A stretch of DNA of 64,000 bases, taken from positions 62,001 to 126,000 of the forward strand of contig SCTY01000047.1 in NCBI GenBank assembly GCA_004297625.1, in the 5' to 3' direction. The position numbers were made by a program, and so were the translations under genes. The notes under the pieces were generated by a model. The model did no database searches and was not told the origin of the DNA. It worked only from the letters and a program-made list of their open reading frames with translations. Source of the stretch: Betaproteobacteria bacterium. Lineage in GTDB: Bacteria; Pseudomonadota; Gammaproteobacteria; Burkholderiales; SG8-39. The number at the start of each line of letters is the position of its first letter. Position 1 is the first letter of the stretch. Of this stretch, positions 25,848 through 35,505 are shown piece after piece.

Positions 25848-26564
25848 ATGGCGGCAAAGAAAGAAGAACTCGATTTCCTGACTAGGCTGCGTATCCGCGA
25901 GCTCGTGCTGATGGGACTCATTACCATCACTGCGGTTCTGGCGAACCTCCCGAAGGAGTACGTGGAAGACACCCTCGGCATGAGCAGCACGACCCTGCTC
26001 GCCGTGCTGGCGATCGCCGTGATCATCGGGCTGTTCCTTTACCTCAAGTTCTTCTTCTTCGTCGCGGTGGTGCTGCTCATCGCCGGCGCCAACATGCCCG
26101 ACCAGATCGCCGAAGGGCTCAACATCTCGAAGATTCCCATCGTGCTCGCGCTCGTCGCGCTGGTCGGCATCGGTCTCATCAACTACGTGGTGAAGCTCGT
26201 GCCGACGGGCCTCGAGCCCAAGCCCAAGGAGAAGAGCCCGGAGGGTATCCGCGCGATGTTCTACGCGATCGAGAAGAACAACCTGGTGTACGCGCAGAAG
26301 GTCCTGTCGATGAACTTCGACCCGAACCTGCACCACGACAATGGCTATACCCCCCTCGCCTACGCGGCCATGAAGGGCAGCGTGCCGATGGTGGAGCTGC
26401 TGCTGCGCAACGGCGCGAGCGCCGCGATGACTACGCGGGAGGGCGACACCCCCGTGGAGCTCGCCCTGCGCTTCGGGCATGCCGACGCGGCCGACCTCCT
26501 GAAGCGGGCGCGCCAGAGCGCCGCGCCCGATTCCGAACCCGCTGTGCTAACCGCTGCCAACTAA
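25848..26564 (+). CDS. membrane protein with C-terminal ankyrin repeats
   Basis: The 238-residue protein has three to four membrane helices between about residues 20 and 125 (including AVLAIAVIIGLFLYLKFFFF). A cytoplasmic domain with ankyrin repeats follows (NGYTPLAYAAMKGSVPMVEL, then LLLRNGASAAM and GDTPVELALRFGHADAADLL). Ankyrin repeats mediate protein contacts; the partner is unknown. GGAGGGAG before ATG 25848 decides the start. Confidence 0.85.
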   Translation: MAAKKEELDFLTRLRIRELVLMGLITITAVLANLPKEYVEDTLGMSSTTLLAVLAIAVIIGLFLYLKFFFFVAVVLLIAGANMPDQIAEGLNISKIPIVLALVALVGIGLINYVVKLVPTGLEPKPKEKSPEGIRAMFYAIEKNNLVYAQKVLSMNFDPNLHHDNGYTPLAYAAMKGSVPMVELLLRNGASAAMTTREGDTPVELALRFGHADAADLLKRARQSAAPDSEPAVLTAAN

Positions 26565-26586
26565 TCTAGAATAAGATCAATACTGT

Positions 26587-29500
26587 ATGGAAATCCAGTT
26601 ATCGCAACTGCTCGCCGAGCAGGAGATCTGCCGCGAGGCGCTCATCGAGAAGTACGCCAAGGGCGGCGAGACGACCGTCGCCGAGGTGCGACAGCGCGTG
26701 GCGCGGGCGCTGGCGCAGACTGAAGCCGAGGACAAGCGCGCGTTCTGGGAACGGCGCTTCCTCCAGGCGCAGGAAGAAGGCTTCATCCCCGCGGGGCGCA
26801 TCAATTCCGCCGCCGGTGTTCAGCTGCAGGCGACCCTCATCAACTGCTTCGTGCAGCCGGTCGGCGATTCCATCTCCGAGGTGGTCGACGGCCGGCCGGG
26901 CATCTACACGGCGCTGCAGGAAGCCGCGGAGACGATGCGCCGCGGCGGCGGCGTGGGATACGACTTCTCGTCCATCCGCCCGAAGGGCGCGGAGGTCAAG
27001 GGCACGCATTCGCGCGCGAGCGGCCCGGTGTCCTATATGCGCGTGTTCGACCGGTCCTGCGAGACCGTGGAGTCGGCCGGCTCGCGGCGCGGCGCGCAGA
27101 TGGGCGTGCTGCGCTGCGACCACCCGGACATCGAGGAATTCATCCACGCCAAGGACCAGGGCGACCTCGCCAATTTCAACGTCTCGGTCGGCGTCACCGA
27201 CGAATTCATGGCCGCGGTCGAGCACGACCGCGAGGTCGAGCTCGTCCACAAGGCGAAGCCGTGGCCCGGCGAGGGCGTCTACCAGCGCGCCGACGGTTTG
27301 TGGGTGTACCGCAGGGTGCGCGCGCGCGACCTCTGGGACCAGATCATGCGCTCGACCTACGATCACGCCGAGCCGGGGATCCTGTTCCTCGATCGCATCA
27401 ACCGCGACAACAACCTCAATTACTGCGAGACCATCGAGGCGACCAATCCGTGCGTCACCGCGGACACCTGGGTCATGACCGGGGAAGGTCCCCGTCAGGT
27501 GGCGGAACTGATCGGTTCGCCCTTCGAGGCGATCGTCAACGGTAATCCCTATCGCACTGAATCGGACGGATTCTTCGCCACGGGCATCAAACCGGTTCTG
27601 CGCCTGCGCACGCGCGAAGGCCATCAGCTCAGACTGACTGCAGACCATCCGGTCCTGCGCGTATGGCGCTCCACGCGCCACACGAGAGATACGGAATGGG
27701 CGAAAGCAGGCGATCTGTCGCCGGGCGACGAGATCGTATTGCACGATCATCGCGAACTCCCCGGCTGGCCGGGCCTGCATACGCAGGCGCAGGGCTATCT
27801 CGTTGGCCTGCTGCTCGGCGACGGACATATCAAGGAAGACAAGGCAGTGCTCGGAGTGTGGGATCCTGGCCTGCAGCGCGAGGCGAACGGCGGAGTGCGT
27901 CTATCGCCCGGCGTTCGCGGCATCATGGAAGCCGCTCTTACTGCAGCGCGCACGCTGCCGCATCGATCCGATTTCCTCGGCTGGCAGGCAGAAGTGGCGG
28001 GCCAGCCGGGGCATTTCCGTCTTTCGCTCGGGGCGCTGCGCGATCTCTGCGTACAACTGGGCATGCGGCCCGGGGCGAAGCACATCACGCCGGCGCTCGA
28101 GCGCTGCTCTTCGGATTTTTACCGGGGGTTCCTGCGCGGCCTGTTCGACGCCGACGGCTCGGTTCAGGGGAGCCAGCAAAAGGGCGTGTCGGTCAGGCTT
28201 GCGCAAACGAACGAGCGCACTCTTGAAGCCGTGCAGCGCATGCTGGCGCGGCTTGGAATTGCCTCGATGATCTATCGTACGCGGCGGCCGGCTGGGCAGA
28301 AGGAACTGCCCGACGGTAAGGGTGGCCGGCGAATGTACGCCACCGCGGAGCTCCACGAGATCGTCATCAGCGGAAGAAACCTCGCCCGGTTTGCCGAGCG
28401 CGTCGGATTTTCCGACGTGGAGAAGTCTCAGCGGCTTGCGAGGCTGCTCGGCAATTATCGGCGCGCGCTCAACGGCGAGCCTTTCACGACGACGGTAGAA
28501 AGCGTCGTCAAGGACGGCATGGAGCCCGTCTTCGACGTGACGGTCGCCGGCGTGCACGCATTCGACGCCAACGGTCTCTACGTTCATAACTGCGCCGAGC
28601 AGCCGCTGCCGCCGTACGGCTGCTGCTGCCTCGGGTCGATCGACCTCACCAAGTTCGTCCGCGAGGAATTTTCCGAGAAGGCGTTCTTCGACTTCGAGCG
28701 CTTCGGCAAGCTCGTCGAGGTATCGGTCCGCATGCTCGACAACGTGCTCGACGTCACCGCCTGGCCGCTCGAGCACCAGCACCGCGAAGCGATGGCCAAG
28801 CGCCGCGTCGGCCTCGGCTTCACCGGGCTGGGCGACGCGCTCATCATGCTGCGCCTGCGCTACGACACGGACGAGGCGCGCGACACGGCGGCGCGCATTG
28901 CGGAAGCGATGCGCGATCACGCCTACCGCGCTTCAGCCGAGCTCGCGCGCGAGCGCGGCGCCTTCCCGCTGTTCAACGCCGATCTCTACCTCGCCGGCGG
29001 CAACTTCGCCTCGCGGCTGCCCGAATCGGTGAAAAGCCTCGTGCGCAAGCACGGGCTGCGCAATTCGCACCTGCTCTCGATCGCGCCGACCGGCACGATC
29101 AGCCTCGCGTTCGCGGACAACGCCTCCAACGGCATCGAGCCGCCCTTCTCGTGGACCTACACGCGCAAGAAGCGCATGGCCGACGGCTCGCTGAAGGAAT
29201 TCCCGGTCGAGGACCACGCGTGGCGGCGCTACAAGGCCGCGGGCGGCAACACCGAGGCCCTGCCGCCCTATTTCGTCACCGCGCTCGAGATCACTGCGGG
29301 GGCGCACGAGCAGATGGTCGCGGCGGTCGCGCCGTTCGTCGATACCAGCATCTCCAAGACGGTGAACGTCCCCGAGGACTATCCGTACGCGGAATTCCAG
29401 GACCTGTACTTCGTCGCGTGGAAATCCGGCCTCAAGGGACTCGCGACGTACCGCCCGAACAAGGTCCTCGGCGCGGTGCTGTCGGTCGACAAGCCGCAGG

Positions 29501-30561
29501 ACTTCGTCCAGGACGACATGAACCGGCGGCTCACCGTGAAGTCGGTGCCGGCGCCGGTGCTCGCCTCGCTGCGTTGGCCGGGGCGTCCCGACCTCTCGGC
29601 CGGCAATCCGGCGTGGACCTACATGATCGAGCACCCGCAGTACCGCTTCGCGGTGTTCGTCGGGCACGTCGAGAACGGCGGAGGCGCGCCGCACGCCTTC
29701 GAGGTTTGGGTGAACGGCAGCGAGCAGCCGCGCGGCCTGGGCGCGCTGGCAAAGACGCTGTCGATGGACATGCGCGCCAACGATCACGCCTGGCTCATGC
29801 TCAAGCTCGAGGCGCTGGCGAAGAGCGGCGGCGATGACGCCTTCGACATGCCTTTCCCGCCGCGCGGCGAGAAAAAGCGCATGCCCTCGGTGGTGGCGGC
29901 GTTCGCGCAAATCGTCAAATGGCGCGTCGAGCAACTGCACAAGGGACTTGCCGGCGATTTCTCGCTCACGGGCGGAGACGCCGCTTCGCCGGTGGTCGAT
30001 GCGATGTTCGCGCTGAAGGAGCCGAAGACCGGCACCGACGGCACCATGTCGTGGACGGTCGATGTCCTCAATCCGCGCACCGGCGACGATTTCGTCCTGG
30101 GCCTGAAGGAAATCACGCTGCCCGACGGCATCACCCGGCCGTACTCGGTGTGGCTCTCGGGCGAGTACCCGCGCGCGTTCGACGGGCTGTGCAAGATCCT
30201 GTCGCTCGACATGCGCGTCATCGATCCCGGCTGGGTCGGCATGAAGCTGCGCAAGCTCCTCGATTTCCCCGAGCCGCTCGGCGACTTCATGGCGTTCGTG
30301 CCCGGAAGCCGCAAGCAGCAGACCTTCCCGTCGACCGTGTCCTATCTCGCGCGGCTGATCCTGCACCGCTACGCGATGCTCGGGATCCTCGACGACAACG
30401 GCATGCCGCGGCGCGAGATGGGCATCCTAGAGACGCCCGGCAAAAAAAGCGTACCGATGATGGCCGGCGCGAAGTGCCCCGAGTGCGGCAACACGACCCT
30501 CATCCGCAAGGACGGCTGCGACTATTGCACCGCGTGCGGCTACGTCGGCGTCTGCGGCTAG
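26587..30561 (+). CDS. nrdJ: adenosylcobalamin-dependent ribonucleoside-diphosphate reductase interrupted by an intein
   Basis: This class II enzyme makes deoxyribonucleotides without oxygen, using coenzyme B12. The precursor has 1324 residues, and removal of the intein (289-668) leaves 944. Visible parts: substrate-side redox Cys87 (TLINCFVQP), radical-site N-P-C-A-E assembled only after splicing, the CCC cluster ten residues later, and the phosphate-binding segment [12 protein letters not shown]. Two C-terminal repeats of about 110 residues (TSCPD-like) come next, followed by a zinc-ribbon tail (CPECGN and [13 protein letters not shown]) used for re-reduction. It starts 22 nt after the ankyrin gene. 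Confidence 0.95.
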   Translation: MEIQLSQLLAEQEICREALIEKYAKGGETTVAEVRQRVARALAQTEAEDKRAFWERRFLQAQEEGFIPAGRINSAAGVQLQATLINCFVQPVGDSISEVVDGRPGIYTALQEAAETMRRGGGVGYDFSSIRPKGAEVKGTHSRASGPVSYMRVFDRSCETVESAGSRRGAQMGVLRCDHPDIEEFIHAKDQGDLANFNVSVGVTDEFMAAVEHDREVELVHKAKPWPGEGVYQRADGLWVYRRVRARDLWDQIMRSTYDHAEPGILFLDRINRDNNLNYCETIEATNPCVTADTWVMTGEGPRQVAELIGSPFEAIVNGNPYRTESDGFFATGIKPVLRLRTREGHQLRLTADHPVLRVWRSTRHTRDTEWAKAGDLSPGDEIVLHDHRELPGWPGLHTQAQGYLVGLLLGDGHIKEDKAVLGVWDPGLQREANGGVRLSPGVRGIMEAALTAARTLPHRSDFLGWQAEVAGQPGHFRLSLGALRDLCVQLGMRPGAKHITPALERCSSDFYRGFLRGLFDADGSVQGSQQKGVSVRLAQTNERTLEAVQRMLARLGIASMIYRTRRPAGQKELPDGKGGRRMYATAELHEIVISGRNLARFAERVGFSDVEKSQRLARLLGNYRRALNGEPFTTTVESVVKDGMEPVFDVTVAGVHAFDANGLYVHNCAEQPLPPYGCCCLGSIDLTKFVREEFSEKAFFDFERFGKLVEVSVRMLDNVLDVTAWPLEHQHREAMAKRRVGLGFTGLGDALIMLRLRYDTDEARDTAARIAEAMRDHAYRASAELARERGAFPLFNADLYLAGGNFASRLPESVKSLVRKHGLRNSHLLSIAPTGTISLAFADNASNGIEPPFSWTYTRKKRMADGSLKEFPVEDHAWRRYKAAGGNTEALPPYFVTALEITAGAHEQMVAAVAPFVDTSISKTVNVPEDYPYAEFQDLYFVAWKSGLKGLATYRPNKVLGAVLSVDKPQDFVQDDMNRRLTVKSVPAPVLASLRWPGRPDLSAGNPAWTYMIEHPQYRFAVFVGHVENGGGAPHAFEVWVNGSEQPRGLGALAKTLSMDMRANDHAWLMLKLEALAKSGGDDAFDMPFPPRGEKKRMPSVVAAFAQIVKWRVEQLHKGLAGDFSLTGGDAASPVVDAMFALKEPKTGTDGTMSWTVDVLNPRTGDDFVLGLKEITLPDGITRPYSVWLSGEYPRAFDGLCKILSLDMRVIDPGWVGMKLRKLLDFPEPLGDFMAFVPGSRKQQTFPSTVSYLARLILHRYAMLGILDDNGMPRREMGILETPGKKSVPMMAGAKCPECGNTTLIRKDGCDYCTACGYVGVCG
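27451..28590 (+). mobile_element. intein with LAGLIDADG homing endonuclease inside NrdJ
   Basis: The 380-residue insert starts with Cys ([20 protein letters not shown], block A). It has the block B TADH motif at intein residues 63-66 and two LAGLIDADG-type motifs ([11 protein letters not shown] near 118 and [11 protein letters not shown] near 227). It ends with blocks F/G ([20 protein letters not shown], then YVHN) before Cys+1. Both splice-junction Cys residues, the terminal His-Asn pair and the endonuclease motifs are present, so it should splice and may still home. Codon use is less GC3-biased than in the flanking exteins, which agrees with acquisition. Confidence 0.95.
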
Positions 30562-30621
30562 CGGGCTCAAATCAGGGACACGGGCTCAAATCAGGGACAG
30601 ACCACGTTTTTCGGCTGTCCC
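30562..30621. repeat. 19-bp tandem repeat followed by hairpin (REP-like / terminator)
   Basis: CGGGCTCAAATCAGGGACA occurs twice in immediate tandem (30562-30580 and 30581-30599), starting right after the nrdJ stop codon. The end of copy 2 (GGGACAG, 30594-30600) pairs with CTGTCCC at 30615-30621 around a 14-nt loop containing five Ts. The form resembles REP elements associated with REP-type transposases and could also end nrdJ transcription. Confidence 0.65.
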
Positions 30622-30660
30622 GTTGCCCGGTTTTCGCTCGCCGCAGATTGAGCGCAATCC

Positions 30661-30797
30661 GCGGATCACCTTATTGGAATGAACGTCTTCGGGTCCCTGA
30701 TGGTCGTTGTCCACACTCCCCGACTGACGGACCACGAGTCATCTCAGTGCGGAAGCCCGACCCCAGAGAACGGAGAAACTATGAAGAAGGTATATGA
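30661..30797 (+). pseudogene. brnT toxin remnant, 5'-truncated and frameshifted
   Basis: In one frame 30664-30738 reads DHLIGMNVFGSLMVVVHT. In the next frame 30738-30797 reads RVISVRKPDPRERRNYEEG. Together these match the C-terminal half of BrnT ribonuclease toxins (IGM-LVVV-T then RIISARKA-RERR-YEE). The two parts lie in different frames, so one base was gained or lost near 30735-30742, and the catalytic N-terminal half is missing. It overlaps the start of the BrnA-like gene, as in intact brnTA operons. Confidence 0.78.
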
Positions 30798-31032
30798 CTT
30801 CTCCAAAGGCAAGCGCGCGGCGGTCATTCCCACGACCGGGAAGACCCGCATCACCATCTATGTGGACGACGCGGTTATCAAGCGCTTCAAAGCAGAGTCC
30901 GAGAAGACGGGAAAGGGATATCAGACCCTTATAAACGAGGCCTTGAAGTCATACGTCGGCCTTACGGAGCAACCCATCACCAAAGAGCTCGTGCGCAAGA
31001 TCGTGCGTGAAGAGCTCGCGGCGCACGGTTGA
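30781..31032 (+). CDS. brnA: BrnA-like antitoxin, apparently orphan
   Basis: The 83-residue protein starts MKKVYDFSKGKRAAVIPTTG. It continues KTRITIYVDDAVIKRFKAES and YQTLINEALKSYV, the ribbon-helix-helix fold of BrnA antitoxins, which also repress their own promoter. The frame is intact, whereas the adjoining toxin gene is broken. ATG 30781 is preferred over the upstream ATG 30679, which belongs to the toxin remnant. Confidence 0.85.
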   Translation: MKKVYDFSKGKRAAVIPTTGKTRITIYVDDAVIKRFKAESEKTGKGYQTLINEALKSYVGLTEQPITKELVRKIVREELAAHG

Positions 31033-31134
31033 GCGCTAACTTGGCGCTGGTGCCGGACGCGCCGCGAGCAAGCGTCTGTGCGCGTCTGCGCACCGAGCGC
31101 GCGGCGCGCCGCACACCTCCACGTTGGCGCGCAC

Positions 31135-31236
31135 AATGAGGAGCGGGCTCGGCTTGCTGAAGTGCTGCTTGAGTCACTTCAGGGTGCTCCGCTTGCCGAG
31201 ATCGAGGCGGCTTGGGATCGCGAGATCGACCGGTGA
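31135..31236 (+). pseudogene. addiction-module antitoxin remnant (TIGR02574-like)
   Basis: The frame reads NEERARLAEVLLESLQGAPL and then AEIEAAWDREIDR before TGA. This is the N-terminal helix-turn region and middle of the RelB-like addiction module component. The upstream frame holds no sensible start and a stop at 31030, so the beginning is lost. Its TGA overlaps the start of the toxin fragment. Confidence 0.65.
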
Positions 31237-31328
31237 GCCGCGCGCGGTTCATCGCCGCGGCACGTCTGGAATTTCTTGCTGAAGTCATTCTCAGGGGTTT
31301 TCCCGTTCTCGCTTGTCTACCGCCCTGA
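31233..31328 (+). pseudogene. RelE/ParE-type toxin remnant (first 20 residues)
   Basis: A GTG overlapping the antitoxin stop opens a 31-codon frame, MSRARFIAAARLEFLAEVI, matching the first helix of RelE/ParE toxins. The sequence then diverges and ends at TGA 31328. About 75 residues of toxin, including the catalytic part, are missing. Confidence 0.6.
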
Positions 31329-31395
31329 ACCGGTCAGCGGCTGACTCGGCACGTTTCTGGCTGCGGCCGGGGATCGCCTTAGAAGGAGGTCCCCC
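31329..31395. promoter_or_regulatory. leader of the FMN reductase gene
   Basis: The short gap holds a near-perfect Shine-Dalgarno (AAGGAGGT at 31382-31389) 6 nt before ATG 31396. No other signal was recognised. Confidence 0.5.
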
Positions 31396-31971
31396 ATGGC
31401 AGAATCCGTCAAGATCCTCGGCATCGCCGGCAGCCTGCGCAAGGCGTCGTGGAACCGCGGGGCGCTGCGCGCGGCGCAGAAGCTCTGCCCCGAGGGCGCG
31501 AAGATCGAGGTGTTCGAGCTCGACGGCATCCCGGCGTTCAACCAGGACGAGGAGAAAAGCCCGCCGCACAACGTGGCCGAGCTCAAGCAGCGCGTGCGCG
31601 CGGCCGACGCGATCCTCTTCGTCACGCCCGAGTACAACTACGGCATGCCCGGCGTGCTGAAGAACGCGATCGACTGGGCCTCGCGCCCCTACGGCGACAA
31701 CGCCTGGGACGCCAAGCCGGTGGCGCTGATGAGCGCGGCGATGAGCATGGGCGGCGGCGTGCGCGCGCAGTACCAGCTGCGCCAGGCGTTCGTGTTCCTC
31801 AACATGGATGCGGTGGTGCAGCCCGAGGTCGCGATCGGCAACGGCATGCAGCGCTTCGACGAGCAGGGCAACCTGACCGACGAGACGAGCAAGAAGCTCA
31901 TCGCGCAGCTGCTGAAGAACCTGGTGGAGAAGGTGCGGCTCGTCAAACCGCGGATGCGCGCGACGGCCTAG
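31396..31971 (+). CDS. NADPH-dependent FMN reductase (ChrR/YieF-like)
   Basis: The 191-residue flavodoxin-like protein has the FMN phosphate loop GIAGSLRKASWNRGAL and the family motif TPEYNYGMPGVLKNAIDWAS. It reduces quinones, chromate or other electrophiles with NAD(P)H, protecting the cell from redox stress. An unusually good Shine-Dalgarno predicts strong translation. It converges with the Nudix gene and overlaps it by 4 nt. Confidence 0.93.
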   Translation: MAESVKILGIAGSLRKASWNRGALRAAQKLCPEGAKIEVFELDGIPAFNQDEEKSPPHNVAELKQRVRAADAILFVTPEYNYGMPGVLKNAIDWASRPYGDNAWDAKPVALMSAAMSMGGGVRAQYQLRQAFVFLNMDAVVQPEVAIGNGMQRFDEQGNLTDETSKKLIAQLLKNLVEKVRLVKPRMRATA

Positions 31972-32516
31972 CCGCGGCGCCACGTGTGGACCCAGAGCAG
32001 GCCCGCGACGCTCTTCGCGTCGGTGATGCGGCCTGTGCGGATCATCTCCAGCGCCTCGTCGAACGGCACGGTGAGGAGCTCGAGGAACTCGCCGTCGTCG
32101 AGCTTGCGCTCCACGTGCGTGAGCTTCCTGGCGAGGAACAGCTCGATCGCCTCGTCGGTGTAGGCGATCGAGGTGTGAATCACGCCGAGGCGGGTCCACT
32201 CCTGCGCCGTGTAGCCGGTTTCCTCGAGCAGCTCGCGCTTCGCGGTCTCAAGGTGCGGCTCGCCGGGCTCGAGCTTGCCGGCGGGAAGCTCGATGAACTC
32301 GCGTCCATGCGGATAGCGGAACTGCCGCTCGAGCAGCACGGCGCCGTCGTCGAAGAGCGGGACGACGGCCACCGCGCCGGGATGCCGGATGTACTCGCGC
32401 GCGCCCTGGCTGCCGTCGGGCAGGCGCACCACGTCGCGATGCACCTTGAGCAGCGAGCCGTCGTAGACCCGGGTGCCCGAGACGAAGTGCTCGGTGAGGT
32501 CCTTGTGCTCCGGCAC
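31968..32516 (-). CDS. nudF: Nudix hydrolase, ADP-ribose pyrophosphatase type
   Basis: The 182-residue enzyme hydrolyses ADP-ribose or related nucleotide sugars. The Nudix box at residues 80-102 (GKLEPGEPHLETAKRELLEE then TGY) is complete, and RQFRYP, EFIELPAG and YTDEAIELFLA are typical of NudF. It is the last gene of the nuo operon, one base after nuoN. This position is common in betaproteobacteria. Confidence 0.92.
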   Translation of the reverse strand: MPEHKDLTEHFVSGTRVYDGSLLKVHRDVVRLPDGSQGAREYIRHPGAVAVVPLFDDGAVLLERQFRYPHGREFIELPAGKLEPGEPHLETAKRELLEETGYTAQEWTRLGVIHTSIAYTDEAIELFLARKLTHVERKLDDGEFLELLTVPFDEALEMIRTGRITDAKSVAGLLWVHTWRRG

Positions 32517-32517
32517 T

Positions 32518-33999
32518 CTAGAGGGTGCTGATCGCCGCGAAGCAGAGCGACATCAGCGGCTGCGGCAGGATGCCGAAGAGCAGCAGCACGAGGCCGTTCG
32601 CCGACAGCAGCGCGCGCATCTCGGGATGGCCGGGAACCGGTCCGGCCTCCTTCGGCTCGTCGAAGTACATGAGCTTCACGATGCGCAGATAGTAGAAGGC
32701 GCCGATGAGCGAGAGCACCACCGCGGCGACCGCGAGCCAGATGTAGCCCGCGTTGACCGCCGCGGACAGCACGGCGAACTTGGCGTAGAAGCCCGCCGTG
32801 GGCGGCAGGCCGGCGAGCGAGAACATCAGGATCATCATCATGAAGGCGTACCACGGGCTGCGCCGGTTCAGGCCGCGCATGTCGTCGAGGTTCTCGCACT
32901 CGAAGCCGGCGCGCGACAGGAACAGCAGCATGCCGAAGGCTCCGACCGACATGATCGCGTAGACGATCATGTAGAAAAGCGCCGCCGTGTACGCGTCGTT
33001 GCGGTTCAGCCAGTTGCCGTCGACGAGGCCGGAGAGCAGGCCGAGCAGCATGAAGCCCATGTGCGCGATCGCCGAATAGGCCAGCATGCGCTTGAGGTTG
33101 GACTGCGCGATCGCGGTGATGTTGCCGATCGCCATCGACAGGAGCGCGAGCAGCGCGAGCATCTGCTGCCAGTCGGGCGCGAGGTCGGGCAGCCCGTTCA
33201 CGAGCAGGCGGATCGCCATGGCGAACGCGGCCACCTTGGGCCCCGAGCCGATCACCAGCGTCACCGGCGTCGGCGCGCCGTGGTAGACGTCCGGCAGCCA
33301 CATGTGGAACGGCACGACGCCGATCTTGAAGGCCACGCCGGCGACCACGAACACCAGGCCGAAGACCAGGAAGCTGTGATCCGTGACTGCGAGGCTGTTC
33401 ACGCTGCGCGCGACCTCCGTGATGGTGAGCGTGCCGGTCGCGCCATAGATCATGGACATGCCGTAGAGCAGCAACCCGGAGGACAGCGCCCCGAGGACGA
33501 AGTACTTCATGGCCGCCTCGGTGCACACGGGCGAGTCGCGGTTCAGCGCCACCATGGCGTACAGGCACAGCGACATCAGCTCGAGTCCCAGGTACACCGT
33601 GAGGAAGCTGCCGGCGCTGATGAGGATCATCATGCCGAGCAGCGAGAACAGCAGCAGCGTCATGAACTCGCCGCGCAGCAGCCCGCGGTCGAACAGGTAT
33701 TGCCTGGAGTACACGAGCGCCGCCGAGACCGCCATGTAGCACACGAGCTTCAGCAGCTGCGACATGAGGTCGGACACGAACAGGCCGCCGAACAGGTAGA
33801 ACTTCCTGCCGGCGGAGCCGAACACCACGAAGAGCGTCGCCGCAAGCGCGAGGAGCAGCGTCACCTGGGCGATCCAGTAGCCCACGCCGCGGCGCGGATC
33901 CTTCGCGTTGACGTCGGCGATCATGAGCACGCTCGCGCCGACGAGCAGTAGCACCTCCGGGAGCGCGGGCAGATGGTCGATCAGCGTGACGAGGTTCAT
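32518..33999 (-). CDS. nuoN: NADH-quinone oxidoreductase subunit N
   Basis: This antiporter-like proton channel of the complex I membrane arm has 493 residues and about 14 helices. It has conserved Glu and Lys in [13 protein letters not shown] and the long [16 protein letters not shown] helix, and [20 protein letters not shown]. It starts 4 nt inside the nuoM end. Confidence 0.96.
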   Translation of the reverse strand: MNLVTLIDHLPALPEVLLLVGASVLMIADVNAKDPRRGVGYWIAQVTLLLALAATLFVVFGSAGRKFYLFGGLFVSDLMSQLLKLVCYMAVSAALVYSRQYLFDRGLLRGEFMTLLLFSLLGMMILISAGSFLTVYLGLELMSLCLYAMVALNRDSPVCTEAAMKYFVLGALSSGLLLYGMSMIYGATGTLTITEVARSVNSLAVTDHSFLVFGLVFVVAGVAFKIGVVPFHMWLPDVYHGAPTPVTLVIGSGPKVAAFAMAIRLLVNGLPDLAPDWQQMLALLALLSMAIGNITAIAQSNLKRMLAYSAIAHMGFMLLGLLSGLVDGNWLNRNDAYTAALFYMIVYAIMSVGAFGMLLFLSRAGFECENLDDMRGLNRRSPWYAFMMMILMFSLAGLPPTAGFYAKFAVLSAAVNAGYIWLAVAAVVLSLIGAFYYLRIVKLMYFDEPKEAGPVPGHPEMRALLSANGLVLLLFGILPQPLMSLCFAAISTL

Positions 34000-35465
34000 A
34001 GCTTGGACGCGCCGACGTGGCGCAGCAGCTCATTCACCGAGACGTGCATCACGTCGGTGAACGGCAGAGGATAGACGCCCATGAAAAGGACTGCGACCGC
34101 AAGCAGCGAAAGCACGATCACTTCCCTCGAGTTCAGGTCCTTCAGCGCGGCGACGTGCTCGTTCGCCACGGCGCCGAAGATCACGCGCTTGTACATCCAC
34201 AGCGTGTACGACGCGCCCCAGACGAGCGTGGTCGCGGCCACGAAGGCGATCCAGAAGTTGGCCTTCATCGCGCCCAGGATGACCATGAACTCGCCGACGA
34301 AGCCGCTGGTCGCGGGCAGGCCGCTGTTCGCCATGGCGAAGAGCATCATCAGCGCGGCGAACTTCGGCATGGTGTTCACCACCCCGCCGTAGTCGCTGAT
34401 CATGCGCGAGTGCATGCGGTCGTACATGACGCCGACGCAAAGGAACAGCGCGGCGGAGACGAAGCCGTGCGAGATCATCTGCACCAGCCCGCCCTCGACG
34501 CCGTAGGCGTTGAAGATGAAGAAGCCGAGCGTGACGAAGCCCATGTGCGAGATCGACGAGTAGGCGATGAGCCGCTTCATGTCGACCTGCACCAGCGCCA
34601 CGAGGCCGATATAGACCACCGCGATGAGCGAGAGCGCGATCATCAGCCACGACAGGTGGCGCGAGGCGTCGGGCAGGATCGGCAGCGTGAAGCGCACGAA
34701 TCCGTACGCGCCCAGCTTCAGCAGAATGGCCGCCAGCACCACCGAGCCGCCGGTCGGCGCCTCGGTATGCGCGTCGGGCAGCCAGGTGTGCACCGGCCAC
34801 ATCGGCACCTTGACGGCGAACGCGAAGAGCATGCCGAAGAACAGCACGATCTGCGCGCTGAGCGTCAGCGGCAGCTTGTGCCAGTCGAGGATCGCAAAGC
34901 TGCCGCCGGACTTGTTGTAGAGGTAGAGCAGCGCGATCAGCATGAGCAGCGAGCCGAACAGCGTGTAGAGGAAGAACTTCACCGCCGCGTACACCCGGTT
35001 CGGCCCGCCCCACACGCCGATGATGATGAACATCGGGATCAGCGTCGCCTCGAAGAACACGTAGAACAGCACGCCGTCGAGCGCCTCGAACACCCCGTTC
35101 TGCAGGCCCGAGAGGATCAGGAACGCGGCGAAGTACTGTCCGACGCGGCTCTGGATCACCGTCCACCCGGCGATCACCACGATGACGGTGATGAAGCTGT
35201 TCAGGAGCACGAACAGCACCGAGATGCCGTCCACGCCGAGGTGGTAGTTCACGTTGAAGCGCTCGATCCACGGAACCAGCTCGACGAACTGCATGTTCGC
35301 TGTCGACGCGTCGAACCCGGTGTACAGCGGGATCGTCACGGCGAGGCCGAGCACCGCGCCGGCGAGCGATATCCAGCGCTGCAGCGCCGCGCGCTCGTCG
35401 CCGCCGGCGGCGAGCACCAGCAAGCCTGCGGCGACCGGGATCCAGATTGCAAGGGAGAGCAGCAT
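33996..35465 (-). CDS. nuoM: NADH-quinone oxidoreductase subunit M
   Basis: The 489-residue antiporter-like subunit has the functional Glu in [18 protein letters not shown], the Lys in [20 protein letters not shown] and the [19 protein letters not shown] helix. It follows nuoL after 40 nt and overlaps nuoN by 4 nt. Confidence 0.96.
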   Translation of the reverse strand: MLLSLAIWIPVAAGLLVLAAGGDERAALQRWISLAGAVLGLAVTIPLYTGFDASTANMQFVELVPWIERFNVNYHLGVDGISVLFVLLNSFITVIVVIAGWTVIQSRVGQYFAAFLILSGLQNGVFEALDGVLFYVFFEATLIPMFIIIGVWGGPNRVYAAVKFFLYTLFGSLLMLIALLYLYNKSGGSFAILDWHKLPLTLSAQIVLFFGMLFAFAVKVPMWPVHTWLPDAHTEAPTGGSVVLAAILLKLGAYGFVRFTLPILPDASRHLSWLMIALSLIAVVYIGLVALVQVDMKRLIAYSSISHMGFVTLGFFIFNAYGVEGGLVQMISHGFVSAALFLCVGVMYDRMHSRMISDYGGVVNTMPKFAALMMLFAMANSGLPATSGFVGEFMVILGAMKANFWIAFVAATTLVWGASYTLWMYKRVIFGAVANEHVAALKDLNSREVIVLSLLAVAVLFMGVYPLPFTDVMHVSVNELLRHVGASKL

Positions 35466-35505
35466 TAGATTTTTCTGGCGCTGGTTTTCTTGTAGGTTCT
35501 GGTTT

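Noticed and set aside
31021..31140. Full antitoxin gene upstream of 31135
   Set aside because: The frame upstream is degenerate and contains a stop at 31030-31032, so only a remnant is supported.
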